17,808 bases of DNA from Nitrosotalea sp. (lineage in GTDB: Archaea; Thermoproteota; Nitrososphaeria; Nitrososphaerales; Nitrosopumilaceae): NCBI GenBank assembly GCA_023252335.1, contig JAJPEA010000020.1:1-17808 (forward strand). The letters run 5' to 3'. A program made the position numbers and the translations under genes. The notes below the pieces were generated by a model. The model was not told where the DNA came from, searched no databases, and was given only the letters and a program-made list of their open reading frames with translations. Positions 1-7,568 of this stretch are shown here, piece after piece. Position 1 is the stretch's first letter. Every line of letters starts with the position of its first letter.

Positions 1-88
1 GAGACCAATGGACTTTACTCCAGGTCAACCAGTACCACTCTACAGAAACTCTGTATTCGTCAAGGGTTGGACTGAGCTAATCGATTAA
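1..88 (+). CDS. C-terminal end of an unidentified protein (partial)
   Basis: The reading frame that enters the window at base 2 stays open for 28 codons to a TAA at 86-88. The visible tail contains MDFTPGQPVPLYRNSVFVK and then GWTELID. It is followed at once by a T-rich tract typical of archaeal termination, which supports a real gene end. The other two forward frames are less convincing. I do not recognise the family from so short a tail, and no function is offered. Confidence 0.6.
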   Translation, partial: RPMDFTPGQPVPLYRNSVFVKGWTELID

Positions 89-100
89 GTCCGCATAGAA

Positions 101-126
101 TTTCTCTTTTTCTTATTTTTATTTCT
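101..126 (+). terminator. T-rich terminator after the partial first gene
   Basis: A pyrimidine tract with several runs of 4-5 T starts about 13 bases after the TAA. Archaeal RNA polymerase stops on oligo-T without a hairpin, and no stem is visible here. It separates the upstream unit from the phosphatase promoter. Confidence 0.5.
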
Positions 127-140
127 AAACTTCGTTTTCT

Positions 141-150
141 ACATATATGG
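141..150 (+). promoter_or_regulatory. TATA box for the dual-specificity phosphatase gene
   Basis: ACATATATGG is centred about 26 nt upstream of the GTG at 171. That is the archaeal TATA-to-start-site distance, so transcription should begin at or next to the start codon (leaderless mRNA). No Shine-Dalgarno-like sequence precedes the GTG. Confidence 0.5.
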
Positions 151-170
151 CACAGTCTTCATAGTATCTT

Positions 171-665
171 GTGAGCAAACCTGGAAATCTCTGGAGAAAA
201 GTACATGGTAAAATTACAAAAAAGCCTACAAACTTTAGTTGGTTAATCAGTGACAAGTTAGCTGGTAGTGGAATGCCAACATCTGTTTCTGAAATGGATT
301 GGATACTAAAGCAAGGTGTCAAGTCCATTGTTACAATGACTGAGAACTCACTTCCAGAACCATGGGTAAAAAATATACAATATCTTCATGTTCCAACAGA
401 AGACTATTCTGCACCTGATATGGAACAAATTGATGAAGCAGTAGAATTTATTCAAAAAAGAATTGAAAATAACGAACCTGTGATGGTTCATTGTGCTGCA
501 GGTCTTGGAAGAGCAGGTACAATTCTTGCCTGTTATGTTATCAAATATCAAAAGATGTCAGCAAAAGATGCTATAGAAAAAATACGAAAAGAAAGACCAG
601 GTTCTATCCAGTCTGAAACCCAAGAAATAGCAATTGGTCTTTACTACAAATTCCTAAACAAGTAA
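171..665 (+). CDS. Dual-specificity/tyrosine protein phosphatase (DUSP23-like)
   Basis: A 164-aa cytosolic phosphatase of the cysteine-dependent (DSP/PTP) superfamily. The P-loop HCAAGLGRAGT spans residues 107-117, giving nucleophile Cys108 and phosphate-binding Arg114 (HCX5R). The segment VPTEDYSAPD holds Asp78, in the place of the general acid. Length and layout match the compact DUSP23/VHZ-like group, with a single catalytic domain and no signal peptide or membrane helix. The GTG start is set by the TATA box 26 nt upstream and by the conserved N-terminal strand. The gene converges on the small minus-strand gene at 668 with a gap of two bases. Its substrate (phosphoprotein, phosphosugar or RNA end) cannot be told from sequence. 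Confidence 0.9.
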   Translation: MSKPGNLWRKVHGKITKKPTNFSWLISDKLAGSGMPTSVSEMDWILKQGVKSIVTMTENSLPEPWVKNIQYLHVPTEDYSAPDMEQIDEAVEFIQKRIENNEPVMVHCAAGLGRAGTILACYVIKYQKMSAKDAIEKIRKERPGSIQSETQEIAIGLYYKFLNK

Positions 666-667
666 TC

Positions 668-814
668 TTACTCTGGTATGGATGTAGTTACCATCTTGCC
701 GTCTTCTAGTTTGATAAACAAAAATCTGTTATCCTTGAAGATCAAAGTTACTTCACCGTTTTTTTCTTCTACTTCAAGCAGTTCTTGTCCTCTGAGTCCA
801 TCGAATTTTGCCAT
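668..814 (-). CDS. Small conserved-looking hypothetical protein (48 aa)
   Basis: This short reading frame runs from the ATG at 814-812 to a TAA ending at 668. The protein begins MAKFDGLRGQELLEVEEKNG and has a beta-hairpin-like alternation (EVTLIF, RFLFIKLEDG), ending in SIPE. It starts 29 bases after the stop of the 180-aa gene on the same strand. A GGTGG lies about 6-10 bases upstream of the ATG, and TATAAA lies about 20 bases upstream, so it could be co-transcribed or have its own promoter. It fills the gap to the phosphatase gene almost exactly, as a real gene would. No family was recognised, and a fortuitous frame cannot be excluded. Confidence 0.6.
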   Translation of the reverse strand: MAKFDGLRGQELLEVEEKNGEVTLIFKDNRFLFIKLEDGKMVTTSIPE

Positions 815-843
815 ATCGATCCACCGATATTTCCATTTATATC

Positions 844-1386
844 CTATTTGGTAACTTCGAGTTCGATTTCTTTAGAGTGCACAGTTTCATCAAATGGTTC
901 TGCGTAATCATGTTTGTACCAAGAGACATAAACTTCTGCTTCTATCTTATGCTTACCCACTCCAAGCTCTGATGCGTTAAACTGTATTTTTTCATCAAAG
1001 TCAAGAAATAGCTGTTGTGCTTCAGATTGGCTATTTGGAATACTTGGCTCAAAGTTCTTGGATATCTGTACCCAGACCTTTTTCTCTCCCATCTGAGTCA
1101 GCTTTGGATTTCGTGTCCAAAAAAGGGCAACTTTTTTGTACGTTTCTAGGGGCTTGCCAATCTCCTTCTTTCGTAGTCCACCTGTGTGGATCTTTACTCC
1201 GTATCTTAGCTTGAAGGTGTTGTCGTGATTATTGTAAGCTTTTTCCCAATTTTTTTCAGTGAAAGCTTCTCTTAATGCTCCTGTTACAGAAAATTTCACG
1301 TTTATTGTAACATTGTCTTCTATTCTTGGCTTGTCCAAGGACTTGGCCAGAGAAACTCCACTTATTGCATTTTTATCGCTAGTCAA
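844..1386 (-). CDS. Hypothetical beta-rich protein (180 aa)
   Basis: A soluble protein without signal peptide or transmembrane helix. The N-terminal half has an NVTINVKFSVTG strand followed by a charged region. The C-terminal half alternates strands (KVWVQISKNF, KIQFNASEL, HKIEAEVYVSWYKHDY, KEIELEVTK) in a pattern suggestive of an immunoglobulin-like or similar sandwich. The only start giving full length is TTG at 1386-1384; no ATG or GTG lies in frame near the beginning. It diverges from rpoL across a 46-bp spacer and is followed by the 48-aa gene on the same strand. I do not recognise a named family. The fold remark is inference from strand pattern only. Confidence 0.75.
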   Translation of the reverse strand: MTSDKNAISGVSLAKSLDKPRIEDNVTINVKFSVTGALREAFTEKNWEKAYNNHDNTFKLRYGVKIHTGGLRKKEIGKPLETYKKVALFWTRNPKLTQMGEKKVWVQISKNFEPSIPNSQSEAQQLFLDFDEKIQFNASELGVGKHKIEAEVYVSWYKHDYAEPFDETVHSKEIELEVTK

Positions 1387-1398
1387 CTATTGGGGATG

Positions 1399-1410
1399 GT
1401 TTATATCCTC
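1399..1410 (+). promoter_or_regulatory. TATA element in the divergent spacer upstream of rpoL
   Basis: GGTTTATATCC is centred about 29 nt upstream of the rpoL ATG at 1433, the spacing expected for a leaderless transcript. Read on the other strand it is GGATATAAACC, but it lies only about 18 nt from the TTG of the 180-aa gene. That gene more likely uses the AT-rich AATACTTATT at about 1411-1420. Confidence 0.45.
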
Positions 1411-1432
1411 AATAAGTATTTTTTTGACTTAC

Positions 1433-1714
1433 ATGGATGTTCAACTGAAAAAATCTTCTCCAAAAGAGGTTCAATTGGACATAAACAAATCCGACATTAG
1501 CACTCTCTATATAGTACAATATGAGATGCTCAAGGATCCTACTGTAGAGTTTGCAGGTGTGGTTCTAAGACACCCACTAACTAGACAGCTTGCCATGCGA
1601 GTAAACACCTCAAAAGGTAATCCAGTGAAGGAAATTGAAAAGGCAACAAAGACTGCCTTGGAATATACCGCTGAACTAAAAAAAGCAATTTTATCCAAAA
1701 TTAAAGGTGTCTAA
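1433..1714 (+). CDS. rpoL: DNA-directed RNA polymerase subunit L (Rpo11)
   Basis: A 93-aa protein of the Rpo11/Rpb11/AC19 family, which pairs with Rpo3 to nucleate polymerase assembly. The family pattern is visible in DPTVEFAGVVLRHPLTRQ (residues about 39-56), with HP as the hallmark, followed by the C-terminal assembly helix. The start at ATG 1433 (MDVQLKKSSP) gives the normal family length. The frame is open back to 1259, but that extension would encode a hydrophobic stretch overlapping the opposite-strand gene and lacking family similarity. A TATA box lies at the correct distance from 1433. The stop codon abuts the ATG of tfs, so the two are one operon. Confidence 0.93.
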   Translation: MDVQLKKSSPKEVQLDINKSDISTLYIVQYEMLKDPTVEFAGVVLRHPLTRQLAMRVNTSKGNPVKEIEKATKTALEYTAELKKAILSKIKGV

Positions 1715-2029
1715 ATGAAATTCTGTCCCAAGTGTCAGGCGCGACTAAAGATAGATAGCTCTGACTCTGAATTTGTCTGTCCCAAATGTGGATACAGCGA
1801 AAAAGGAAACAAGGTTACAAAAGAAGTAAAAACTGAAAACACTCCTACCATTATTGCATTAGACGACAAAGAAATGAAAGAAGCATTACCAACAATTAAG
1901 ATTGATTGTGAAAAGTGTGGAAATAACGAAGCTGTCTGGTGGATGCTTCAAACAAGAAGTGCTGATGAGCCTACTACCCAGTTTTATCGATGTGTAAAAT
2001 GCAGCTATACTTGGCGAAATTATGCATAA
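1715..2029 (+). CDS. tfs: Transcription factor S (TFS, TFIIS-like cleavage factor)
   Basis: A 104-aa protein with two zinc ribbons. N-terminal cysteines are C4/C7 and C22/C25. C-terminal cysteines are C65/C68 and C93/C96. The C-terminal hairpin carries RSADEPTTQF with the acidic pair D84-E85, the catalytic tip that enters the polymerase secondary channel and stimulates RNA cleavage in backtracked complexes. Subunit M has the same architecture; the intact DE pair favours TFS. The ATG follows directly on the rpoL TAA with no spacer, so it is translated from the rpoL message. Confidence 0.94.
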   Translation: MKFCPKCQARLKIDSSDSEFVCPKCGYSEKGNKVTKEVKTENTPTIIALDDKEMKEALPTIKIDCEKCGNNEAVWWMLQTRSADEPTTQFYRCVKCSYTWRNYA

Positions 2030-2070
2030 CGATAACGTTTAACTTGAACATTCTTGAGATGTGAGTAAGT

Positions 2071-2820
2071 TTGGTATTTTCTGCAAAGACTGGGGGTTCT
2101 GATGAATGGAAAGCAGTCATCTCTGCCATATCAACACTAGTTGAAGAAGCTACATTCGAAGCTACTGGTGAAGGAATTGCTTTTCGTGGAATGGATCCAT
2201 CACATGTGGCATTAATCGATATTGCTTGGCCCAATTCTGCATTTGAAAAATATGTTTGTGATGAAGATATCAAGTTTGGAGTACGAATAGACGAGTTCTC
2301 AAAATTGATCAAAAGATCTGATAAAAAAGATAATATCGAAATCAGCATTTCTGAAGACAAGCTTTTACTTGTTACAATAGGTAAAAATAAAAAATACAAA
2401 ATGAGACTGATTGAAAGTTCAGCAACTGATACTCCGCTTCCAAAAATTACTTACAATGCAAAAGTTGGTGTGACCTCTTCAGAATTTGACAAGATACTTG
2501 GAGACATTCAGGTAGTTTCAGAATATCTCTCAATTAATGCAACTCCTACAACAGCAGAATTTTCCGGACGTGGCGATTCAGGTGAAGCAATCATAACACT
2601 AGAAAAAGGAATGCCTGAGATGCCAGAAATGGAGGTAAAGGAAGATAGCAATGCAACTTACAGTTTGGAATATCTCAATAGTATAGTGAAAGCAATAGGT
2701 AGTACTGTAGCAAACACAGTAGTTTGTGAATTTTCAAGTAAAATGCCGCTTAGACTAGAATTTAAGGTAGCAAACATAGGACGAATTCACTTTTACCTTG
2801 CTCCTAGAGTAGAGAGTTAA
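2071..2820 (+). CDS. pcn: DNA polymerase sliding clamp (PCNA)
   Basis: A 249-aa archaeal PCNA, the ring clamp that tethers replicative polymerase, FEN1 and ligase to DNA. Recognisable segments are the N-terminal FRGMDPSHVALIDIAWP, and near the end the core motif FSSKMPLRLEFKVANIGRIHFYLAPRVES. Length equals the usual one (about 245-250 aa). The start is TTG at 2071: an in-frame TGA lies three codons upstream, and no ATG occurs before conserved residues. It lies 41 bases behind tfs. A TTTAACTT element at about 2038-2045 may provide its own promoter at the leaderless distance, in addition to read-through. Confidence 0.95.
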   Translation: MVFSAKTGGSDEWKAVISAISTLVEEATFEATGEGIAFRGMDPSHVALIDIAWPNSAFEKYVCDEDIKFGVRIDEFSKLIKRSDKKDNIEISISEDKLLLVTIGKNKKYKMRLIESSATDTPLPKITYNAKVGVTSSEFDKILGDIQVVSEYLSINATPTTAEFSGRGDSGEAIITLEKGMPEMPEMEVKEDSNATYSLEYLNSIVKAIGSTVANTVVCEFSSKMPLRLEFKVANIGRIHFYLAPRVES

Positions 2821-2855
2821 AAGATTTTAAGGTAACAGGGCGAGGTTATACTGAT

Positions 2856-4253
2856 TTGAAACTTGTTCTAAAATTTGGCGGAACTTCTGTTTCCTCTCCG
2901 CAAAATATCAAAAATGTTGCAACTCTGATAAAAAAACTAACAAAGGAAAACAAAGTCATCCCAGTGTTTTCTGCCATAAGTGGAGTCACAGACGATTTAA
3001 TCCGAATAACAAATCTGATCCAAAACAGAAACAAGGAAGCTGCAAGTTCACTTGCAAAGAAAATCATCAAGATGCATACTGATATCGCAGAACAATGTGT
3101 CAAGAACTCGAAAATAAAAAAAGACTTGCTCAGCAAGATGAAATCAGACATTGATGAATTCCAAGACCTATTGCATGGAATGTTGTTACTTGGAGAAGTA
3201 ACACCGCGATCCTCTGATTACATGATCTCGTTTGGTGAAAGACTGTCGATAAACCTGGTTGCTTTTACATTAAATGAAATGGGAGTAAAGGCAGTACCTC
3301 TCACAGGAAAAGATGTAGGAATAGTTACAGATTCTAATTTTGGCGGGGCAAAACCACTCTTGGATACAACTCGCTTGCATGTATCTCATACAATAGAAAA
3401 TCTTTTGCAAAAGAAAACTATGCCAGTAATTGGAGGATTTGCTGGTGCAGACCAGCATGGCAACATAACTACATTTGGAAGGGGTGGATCTGATTATACT
3501 GCAACTATCATTGCATCTAGTATCAAGTCAGACGAAGTCTGGCTAATGAGTGATGTAGATGGTTTGATGACAACTGATCCAAAGATCGTAAAAGATGCTA
3601 AACTGATCAAGGAAGTATCATACATTGAAGCAATGGAGATGGCATTGTTTGGTGCAAAGTACATTCATCCAAGAGCACTTGAGCCACTTGTTGCAAAAAG
3701 AATTCCTTTGCGTATAAGAAATACATTCAACGTTGAGAACTCGGGTACACTGGTCACTGCTACTCCACAAGCTGATACACAAAAGACTGTAAAGTGCGTA
3801 AGTACGATAAGGCATACCGGACTAATTGATGTTAGGGGCGGAAGCATGGTGGGTGCTCCTGGTACTGCAGCTACAATATTTTCAATACTTGCAAAAGAAG
3901 GTATCAACATAATGATGATATCTCAAAGTCCATCCGAGTCATCCATATCAATTATAGTAAAGAAGAACGACTTGGACAAGGCAGTAAATTCACTTGAAAT
4001 GAATTTGCTGGGCAAAGTCATCAAAAAAGTCGATGTTACAGTAGACGTATCAATCTTGGCTCTCATTGGTTCTGGAATGCGAGGAATTACTGGTGTTGCC
4101 TCTAAGGTATTCACGGCTGTAGCAAAAAAAGGCGTAAATGTAATAATGATAGCACAAGGTTCTTCTGAGCTTAATATTGCATTTGTGGTCAAAGACGCTG
4201 ATTGTAATGCAGCAGTACAGGCATTGCATGATGAGTTTAAGCTTGGCAAGTAA
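2856..4253 (+). CDS. lysC: Aspartate kinase (aspartokinase)
   Basis: A 465-aa monofunctional aspartokinase. It phosphorylates aspartate to 4-phospho-aspartate, the first step toward threonine, methionine and, where present, lysine. The kinase domain begins LKFGGTSVSS (residues 5-14), with SFGERLS at about 125-131 and the ATP/aspartate-site GRGGSDYTA at 208-216. Two C-terminal ACT domains follow (about 318-385 and 397-462), the usual site of feedback inhibition by amino-acid end products. The TTG start is needed because the KFGGT motif begins six codons in. A GATTTTAAGG element about 29 nt upstream may be the TATA box. No other amino-acid gene adjoins it. Confidence 0.94.
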   Translation: MKLVLKFGGTSVSSPQNIKNVATLIKKLTKENKVIPVFSAISGVTDDLIRITNLIQNRNKEAASSLAKKIIKMHTDIAEQCVKNSKIKKDLLSKMKSDIDEFQDLLHGMLLLGEVTPRSSDYMISFGERLSINLVAFTLNEMGVKAVPLTGKDVGIVTDSNFGGAKPLLDTTRLHVSHTIENLLQKKTMPVIGGFAGADQHGNITTFGRGGSDYTATIIASSIKSDEVWLMSDVDGLMTTDPKIVKDAKLIKEVSYIEAMEMALFGAKYIHPRALEPLVAKRIPLRIRNTFNVENSGTLVTATPQADTQKTVKCVSTIRHTGLIDVRGGSMVGAPGTAATIFSILAKEGINIMMISQSPSESSISIIVKKNDLDKAVNSLEMNLLGKVIKKVDVTVDVSILALIGSGMRGITGVASKVFTAVAKKGVNVIMIAQGSSELNIAFVVKDADCNAAVQALHDEFKLGK

Positions 4254-4272
4254 TCGAAATTCTTTCTAAAAG

Positions 4273-4282
4273 CATATTTATG
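4273..4282 (+). promoter_or_regulatory. TATA box for the 482-aa secreted protein
   Basis: CATATTTATG is centred about 26-27 nt before the ATG at 4304. There is no ribosome-binding site, which is consistent with a leaderless transcript. Confidence 0.5.
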
Positions 4283-4303
4283 TAAATTAGATATTCATAG
4301 AAT

Positions 4304-5752
4304 ATGAACAGGCTTTTACTTTTAGCAATTATTATCATAGTTGGAGGCCTTGTAGCTTCATTATCATTATTTGATGATCATCTTGCTAATGCCGGATCAA
4401 CAAAGAAGATCCAATTCACTCAAACAATTACATCCACACAAGATCCTGGAATTGGTCATAGCAGCGAACAGATGGCAATAGTGTTACCACCAAACAACGG
4501 TTCTATTTACGATGGAACAATCACGTATAGCTCAAGCCAGCCTGTTCAAGTTGTTGTTTTACATCAAATTGACAAGAGAGATTCAAAGGGACAACCAGTT
4601 TGGACAGTCGATGGCAATACGTTTTATGCCGAGACAACAATTGATCTAAATTCAACTGGTGGTAGCATGAATTTTGCGGGATCTGCAATCGGTCTTCATT
4701 CAACAAATTCTAGCCAGTTTACTGCTACTGTGAGTGTAGATGGATGGATGCGAGTGACAACTCCTGATGTTGTTCAAGCTACCATAACACCACTAGCTGA
4801 AAATAATACCGTCAAACTAGTAGAAAGCACAATTCCAGTACAGATACCAATGCATAAGGGATTGGTCAATGGCAAAGATGCTTATTACATCATAACTGAT
4901 TCAAGCAACAATCTTGTAGCAAATACAATCTCAGACAAACAAAACTGGAAGGTTCAACTATCACCTGTATTGGCTCATGTTCCAATTACATCGCTTGGTG
5001 ACATCTTTATCTTTACAAATGGAATCACTGGAAATGGAACACAAGGGTATCAAGATGATGTGTTATCGTATATGTCTTCTGACAAGCAATACAGTCCATT
5101 GAGCAAAGTAATCAATGTATCTTGGAATGTAGGAAGGGGACCATTAATTCTCAATTCCACACAAGCAATTCTTAACGCAAACATGACAGGAAAAATAAAA
5201 CTGACTGTTACTGATACAATTCTGAACACCCCTCAAGTAGTCTGGGATGGAGGCAAGTTGAATGTGAGAACCAACAAGACATTGTCAGATCAGACATCAT
5301 ACTTGAGTGGCCAAGTACTAGATATCGATACAAACAACATGACTGCAACCTTTGTAGGACACAGAGGATGGGGACCTGATGGAAAGACAATATACTATAT
5401 CATTACTGCAGGAACTCCCAAAGGACCTGCACAAACCATGGGAATTTTAGATGTTCCCTCGCTTTCACTTCTTGGTTTGTCAGCAAGAGATGTCTATCAC
5501 TTTACTAATGGCTTGCAAGGTGCAGGACCATTTGGTTATCAAGAAGGAATTTCTAGTGCACAACTAGGGGATACTGCTTATAGTCCCATCTGCAAAATTT
5601 CACTAATCAATTGGAACTATCCAAATAATGCAAAAGTTTTAGAAAATAAAAATGATATTGATTATGAAAAGTCAGCAGGAAATATCGCAGTGCAAGAAGC
5701 AACATTACTTGGTAACAACTACATTCTTGATTGTCCGATTGTAACTCCATAA
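4304..5752 (+). CDS. Secreted protein with a duplicated C-terminal domain
   Basis: A 482-aa exported protein. Residues 1-30 form a signal peptide or anchor (hydrophobic LLLLAIIIIVGGLVASLSL, then LANA). About 35-180 is a beta-rich N-terminal domain. It is followed by two copies of one domain, about 187-275 and 357-438. Matching landmarks are YYIIT (194 and 364), FTNG...GYQ (237-250 and 400-413) and YSPL/YSPI ending in SWN/NWN (263-275 and 426-438). Many N-X-S/T sequons fit an extracellular, possibly glycosylated protein. The repeats resemble a domain of unknown function common in thaumarchaeal secreted proteins, probably DUF7482 (recalled, not checked). The gene stands alone with its own promoter. 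Binding or catalytic role unknown. Confidence 0.85.
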   Translation: MNRLLLLAIIIIVGGLVASLSLFDDHLANAGSTKKIQFTQTITSTQDPGIGHSSEQMAIVLPPNNGSIYDGTITYSSSQPVQVVVLHQIDKRDSKGQPVWTVDGNTFYAETTIDLNSTGGSMNFAGSAIGLHSTNSSQFTATVSVDGWMRVTTPDVVQATITPLAENNTVKLVESTIPVQIPMHKGLVNGKDAYYIITDSSNNLVANTISDKQNWKVQLSPVLAHVPITSLGDIFIFTNGITGNGTQGYQDDVLSYMSSDKQYSPLSKVINVSWNVGRGPLILNSTQAILNANMTGKIKLTVTDTILNTPQVVWDGGKLNVRTNKTLSDQTSYLSGQVLDIDTNNMTATFVGHRGWGPDGKTIYYIITAGTPKGPAQTMGILDVPSLSLLGLSARDVYHFTNGLQGAGPFGYQEGISSAQLGDTAYSPICKISLINWNYPNNAKVLENKNDIDYEKSAGNIAVQEATLLGNNYILDCPIVTP

Positions 5753-5764
5753 AATCATCAAAAG

Positions 5765-5775
5765 GGATAAATTTA
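5765..5775 (+). promoter_or_regulatory. TATA box for the cobJ-LLM operon
   Basis: GGATAAATTTA is centred about 28 nt upstream of the cobJ ATG at 5798. It implies a leaderless transcript covering both genes. Confidence 0.5.
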
Positions 5776-5797
5776 CTTTGAAAACCTCTTACTGTAC

Positions 5798-6586
5798 ATG
5801 ACCGGCAAACTGTTCATTGTAGGTGTAGGCCCTGGTCATCATGACCATATGACTTTTCGTGCAAAGCAAGCAATTGCAGAAAGTGACACAATTGTTGGCT
5901 ATGAGACATATGTCAACTTGGTCGCAGATTTGATAGAAGGAAAAGAAGTTCACAGATATGCAATGACACAAGAAGTAGAAAGGGCACATCAGTGCATCGA
6001 TCTTGCAAAATCTGGAAAGATGGTATCGCTTGTATCAAGTGGAGATCCAGGAATTTATGGAATGGCAGGTTTGATTTATGAAATTTTGGCAGAGGAGGGA
6101 TGGGACAGAAAGGCCGGTCTTCAAGTTGAGATAGTTCCAGGAGTTTCATCGCTTAATTCGTGTGCAGCACTAGTTGGCTCTCCTCTCATGACTGATTTTG
6201 CTGTAGTAAGCATGAGTGACCTGCTTGTACCTTGGGAGATTATAACAAAGAGAGTAGAAGCAGCAGCTCAGGGTGATTTTGTTATTGTAATATACAATCC
6301 TGCAAGCAAGAAAAGAATTCATCAATTACAAGATACAAGAAAACTTCTTTTAAAATATAGATCACCCAACACGCCAGTAGCAATTGTAAAGGGTGCATTT
6401 CGAGAATCAGAAGAAATTGTTCTAACTGACTTGGAAAACATGGAAGAGCACAATGACAAGCTTGGCATGATCACTACTGTGATAATTGGCAACTCTTCTA
6501 CTTACATGTACAAAGATTTGATGATAAATCCCCGTGGTTATACATCAAAATACAATATTGTAGAACCGCAGCAGACAAGAAAATAA
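5798..6586 (+). CDS. cobJ: Precorrin-3B C17-methyltransferase (CobJ/CbiH)
   Basis: A 262-aa SAM-dependent tetrapyrrole methylase. It methylates C17 and drives the ring contraction that turns the porphyrin-like macrocycle into a corrin. Family motifs are GVGPG at 9-13, SGDPGIYGMA at 81-90 (CobJ/CbiH style), VPGVSSLN at 113-120 and YNPASKKR at 166-173. Length is normal for the single-domain enzyme. The C-terminal ferredoxin-like extension seen in some homologues is absent. It is the first gene of a two-gene unit, with the LLM oxidoreductase one base downstream. Together with bluB at 16778 it shows that the organism makes its own B12. Whether the route is early- or late-cobalt cannot be judged from this gene. 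Confidence 0.92.
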   Translation: MTGKLFIVGVGPGHHDHMTFRAKQAIAESDTIVGYETYVNLVADLIEGKEVHRYAMTQEVERAHQCIDLAKSGKMVSLVSSGDPGIYGMAGLIYEILAEEGWDRKAGLQVEIVPGVSSLNSCAALVGSPLMTDFAVVSMSDLLVPWEIITKRVEAAAQGDFVIVIYNPASKKRIHQLQDTRKLLLKYRSPNTPVAIVKGAFRESEEIVLTDLENMEEHNDKLGMITTVIIGNSSTYMYKDLMINPRGYTSKYNIVEPQQTRK

Positions 6587-6587
6587 C

Positions 6588-7568
6588 ATGACATCAGTCC
6601 AGATTGGACTAATCATACCACAAGGATGGCTCGATGAATTTCATACCGATAATCCTCATGAACAATTCCTGTTTTCAAAAAATGTTGCACTGGTTGCAGA
6701 AAGACTTGGGTTTGATGCAGGATATGTCTATGATCATTTTGTTTCTCATCCCTCAAATAGTCGCAGCGAGACTTTTTTTGAGGCCTATACACTTCTTTCT
6801 GCAATCTCATCAATAACATCAAAACTTAGGATAGGACAGATAGTTACATCAAATTCCTTTAGGCATCCATCTCTTTTGGCAAAAATGACATCTACACTTG
6901 ATGCAATCAGCAATGGACGACTAGAGTTTGGTATTGGTGCAGGTTGGTTTGGGTATGAATATGATTCCTATGGGTACAGATTTGATAATCTAGCAACACG
7001 AGTAGAGCAACTTGATGAATCTCTCAAAATAATAAAAAAGATGTGGCAAAATCAAAAATCAAGCTTCAAGGGAAAACATTATTCTATCAAAAATGCTGTT
7101 TGTAATCCAAAACCCATCCAGAGACCTCATCCACCAATTATGGTGGGTGGAGCAGGAAAAGATCTCATGAAAGTTGCAGCAAGGCATGCTACTAGGTATA
7201 ATCATCCATTTGGAACGCCTGAAATTTTAAAAGAAAAAATAAAATTACTACAACAGAGTTGTAAACTAGTCAAAAGAAATCACAATGAAATAGAAAATTC
7301 TGTATTGTTACGAATTCTGGTTGGAAAAGATAGTGATGATGTAAAAAATATTTTATCAAAACTAAAAAAGAAAAATGAATCAATTGCAGAATTTATCATA
7401 CGCTCAACTGATAGCATTGCAGTGGGTACTCCAGATGAGGTAAGCGATTACCTGAAACAATATCAAAAAATTGGAATAAACTACTTTATTGTCAATTTCA
7501 TAGGGTTATCAAAATCACTTGATATGCTATCATTATTTTCAAGAAAAGTAAGACCTACTCTCAAGTAG
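6588..7568 (+). CDS. LLM-class flavin/F420-dependent oxidoreductase
   Basis: A 326-aa TIM-barrel luciferase-like monooxygenase family protein, a class using F420 or FMN. Family landmarks are IGLIIPQGW at the first strand, LRIGQIVTSNSFRHPSLLAKMTS at about 80-103, GRLEFGIGAGWFGYEYDSYG at about 112-131 and RPHPPIMVGGAGKDLMKVAARHA at about 177-199. The ATG is separated from the cobJ stop by a single C, so the genes share a transcript and probably coupled translation. The end overlaps tyrS on the other strand by 8 bp. The coupling suggests a redox role connected with corrin synthesis, but LLM proteins are numerous in thaumarchaea and the substrate is unknown. Confidence 0.88.
   Translation: MTSVQIGLIIPQGWLDEFHTDNPHEQFLFSKNVALVAERLGFDAGYVYDHFVSHPSNSRSETFFEAYTLLSAISSITSKLRIGQIVTSNSFRHPSLLAKMTSTLDAISNGRLEFGIGAGWFGYEYDSYGYRFDNLATRVEQLDESLKIIKKMWQNQKSSFKGKHYSIKNAVCNPKPIQRPHPPIMVGGAGKDLMKVAARHATRYNHPFGTPEILKEKIKLLQQSCKLVKRNHNEIENSVLLRILVGKDSDDVKNILSKLKKKNESIAEFIIRSTDSIAVGTPDEVSDYLKQYQKIGINYFIVNFIGLSKSLDMLSLFSRKVRPTLK

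Noticed and set aside
1259..1432. Upstream in-frame extension of rpoL (58 extra codons)
   Set aside because: It overlaps the opposite-strand 180-aa gene, adds a hydrophobic stretch not found in Rpo11, and lies upstream of the TATA box at 1399-1410. The ATG at 1433 gives normal family length.
3665..4249. Two minus-strand open frames (81 and 108 aa) within aspartate kinase
   Set aside because: Hydrophobic/Thr/Ser-rich antisense translations of the ACT domains, without start signals. They reflect the codon pattern of the sense gene.
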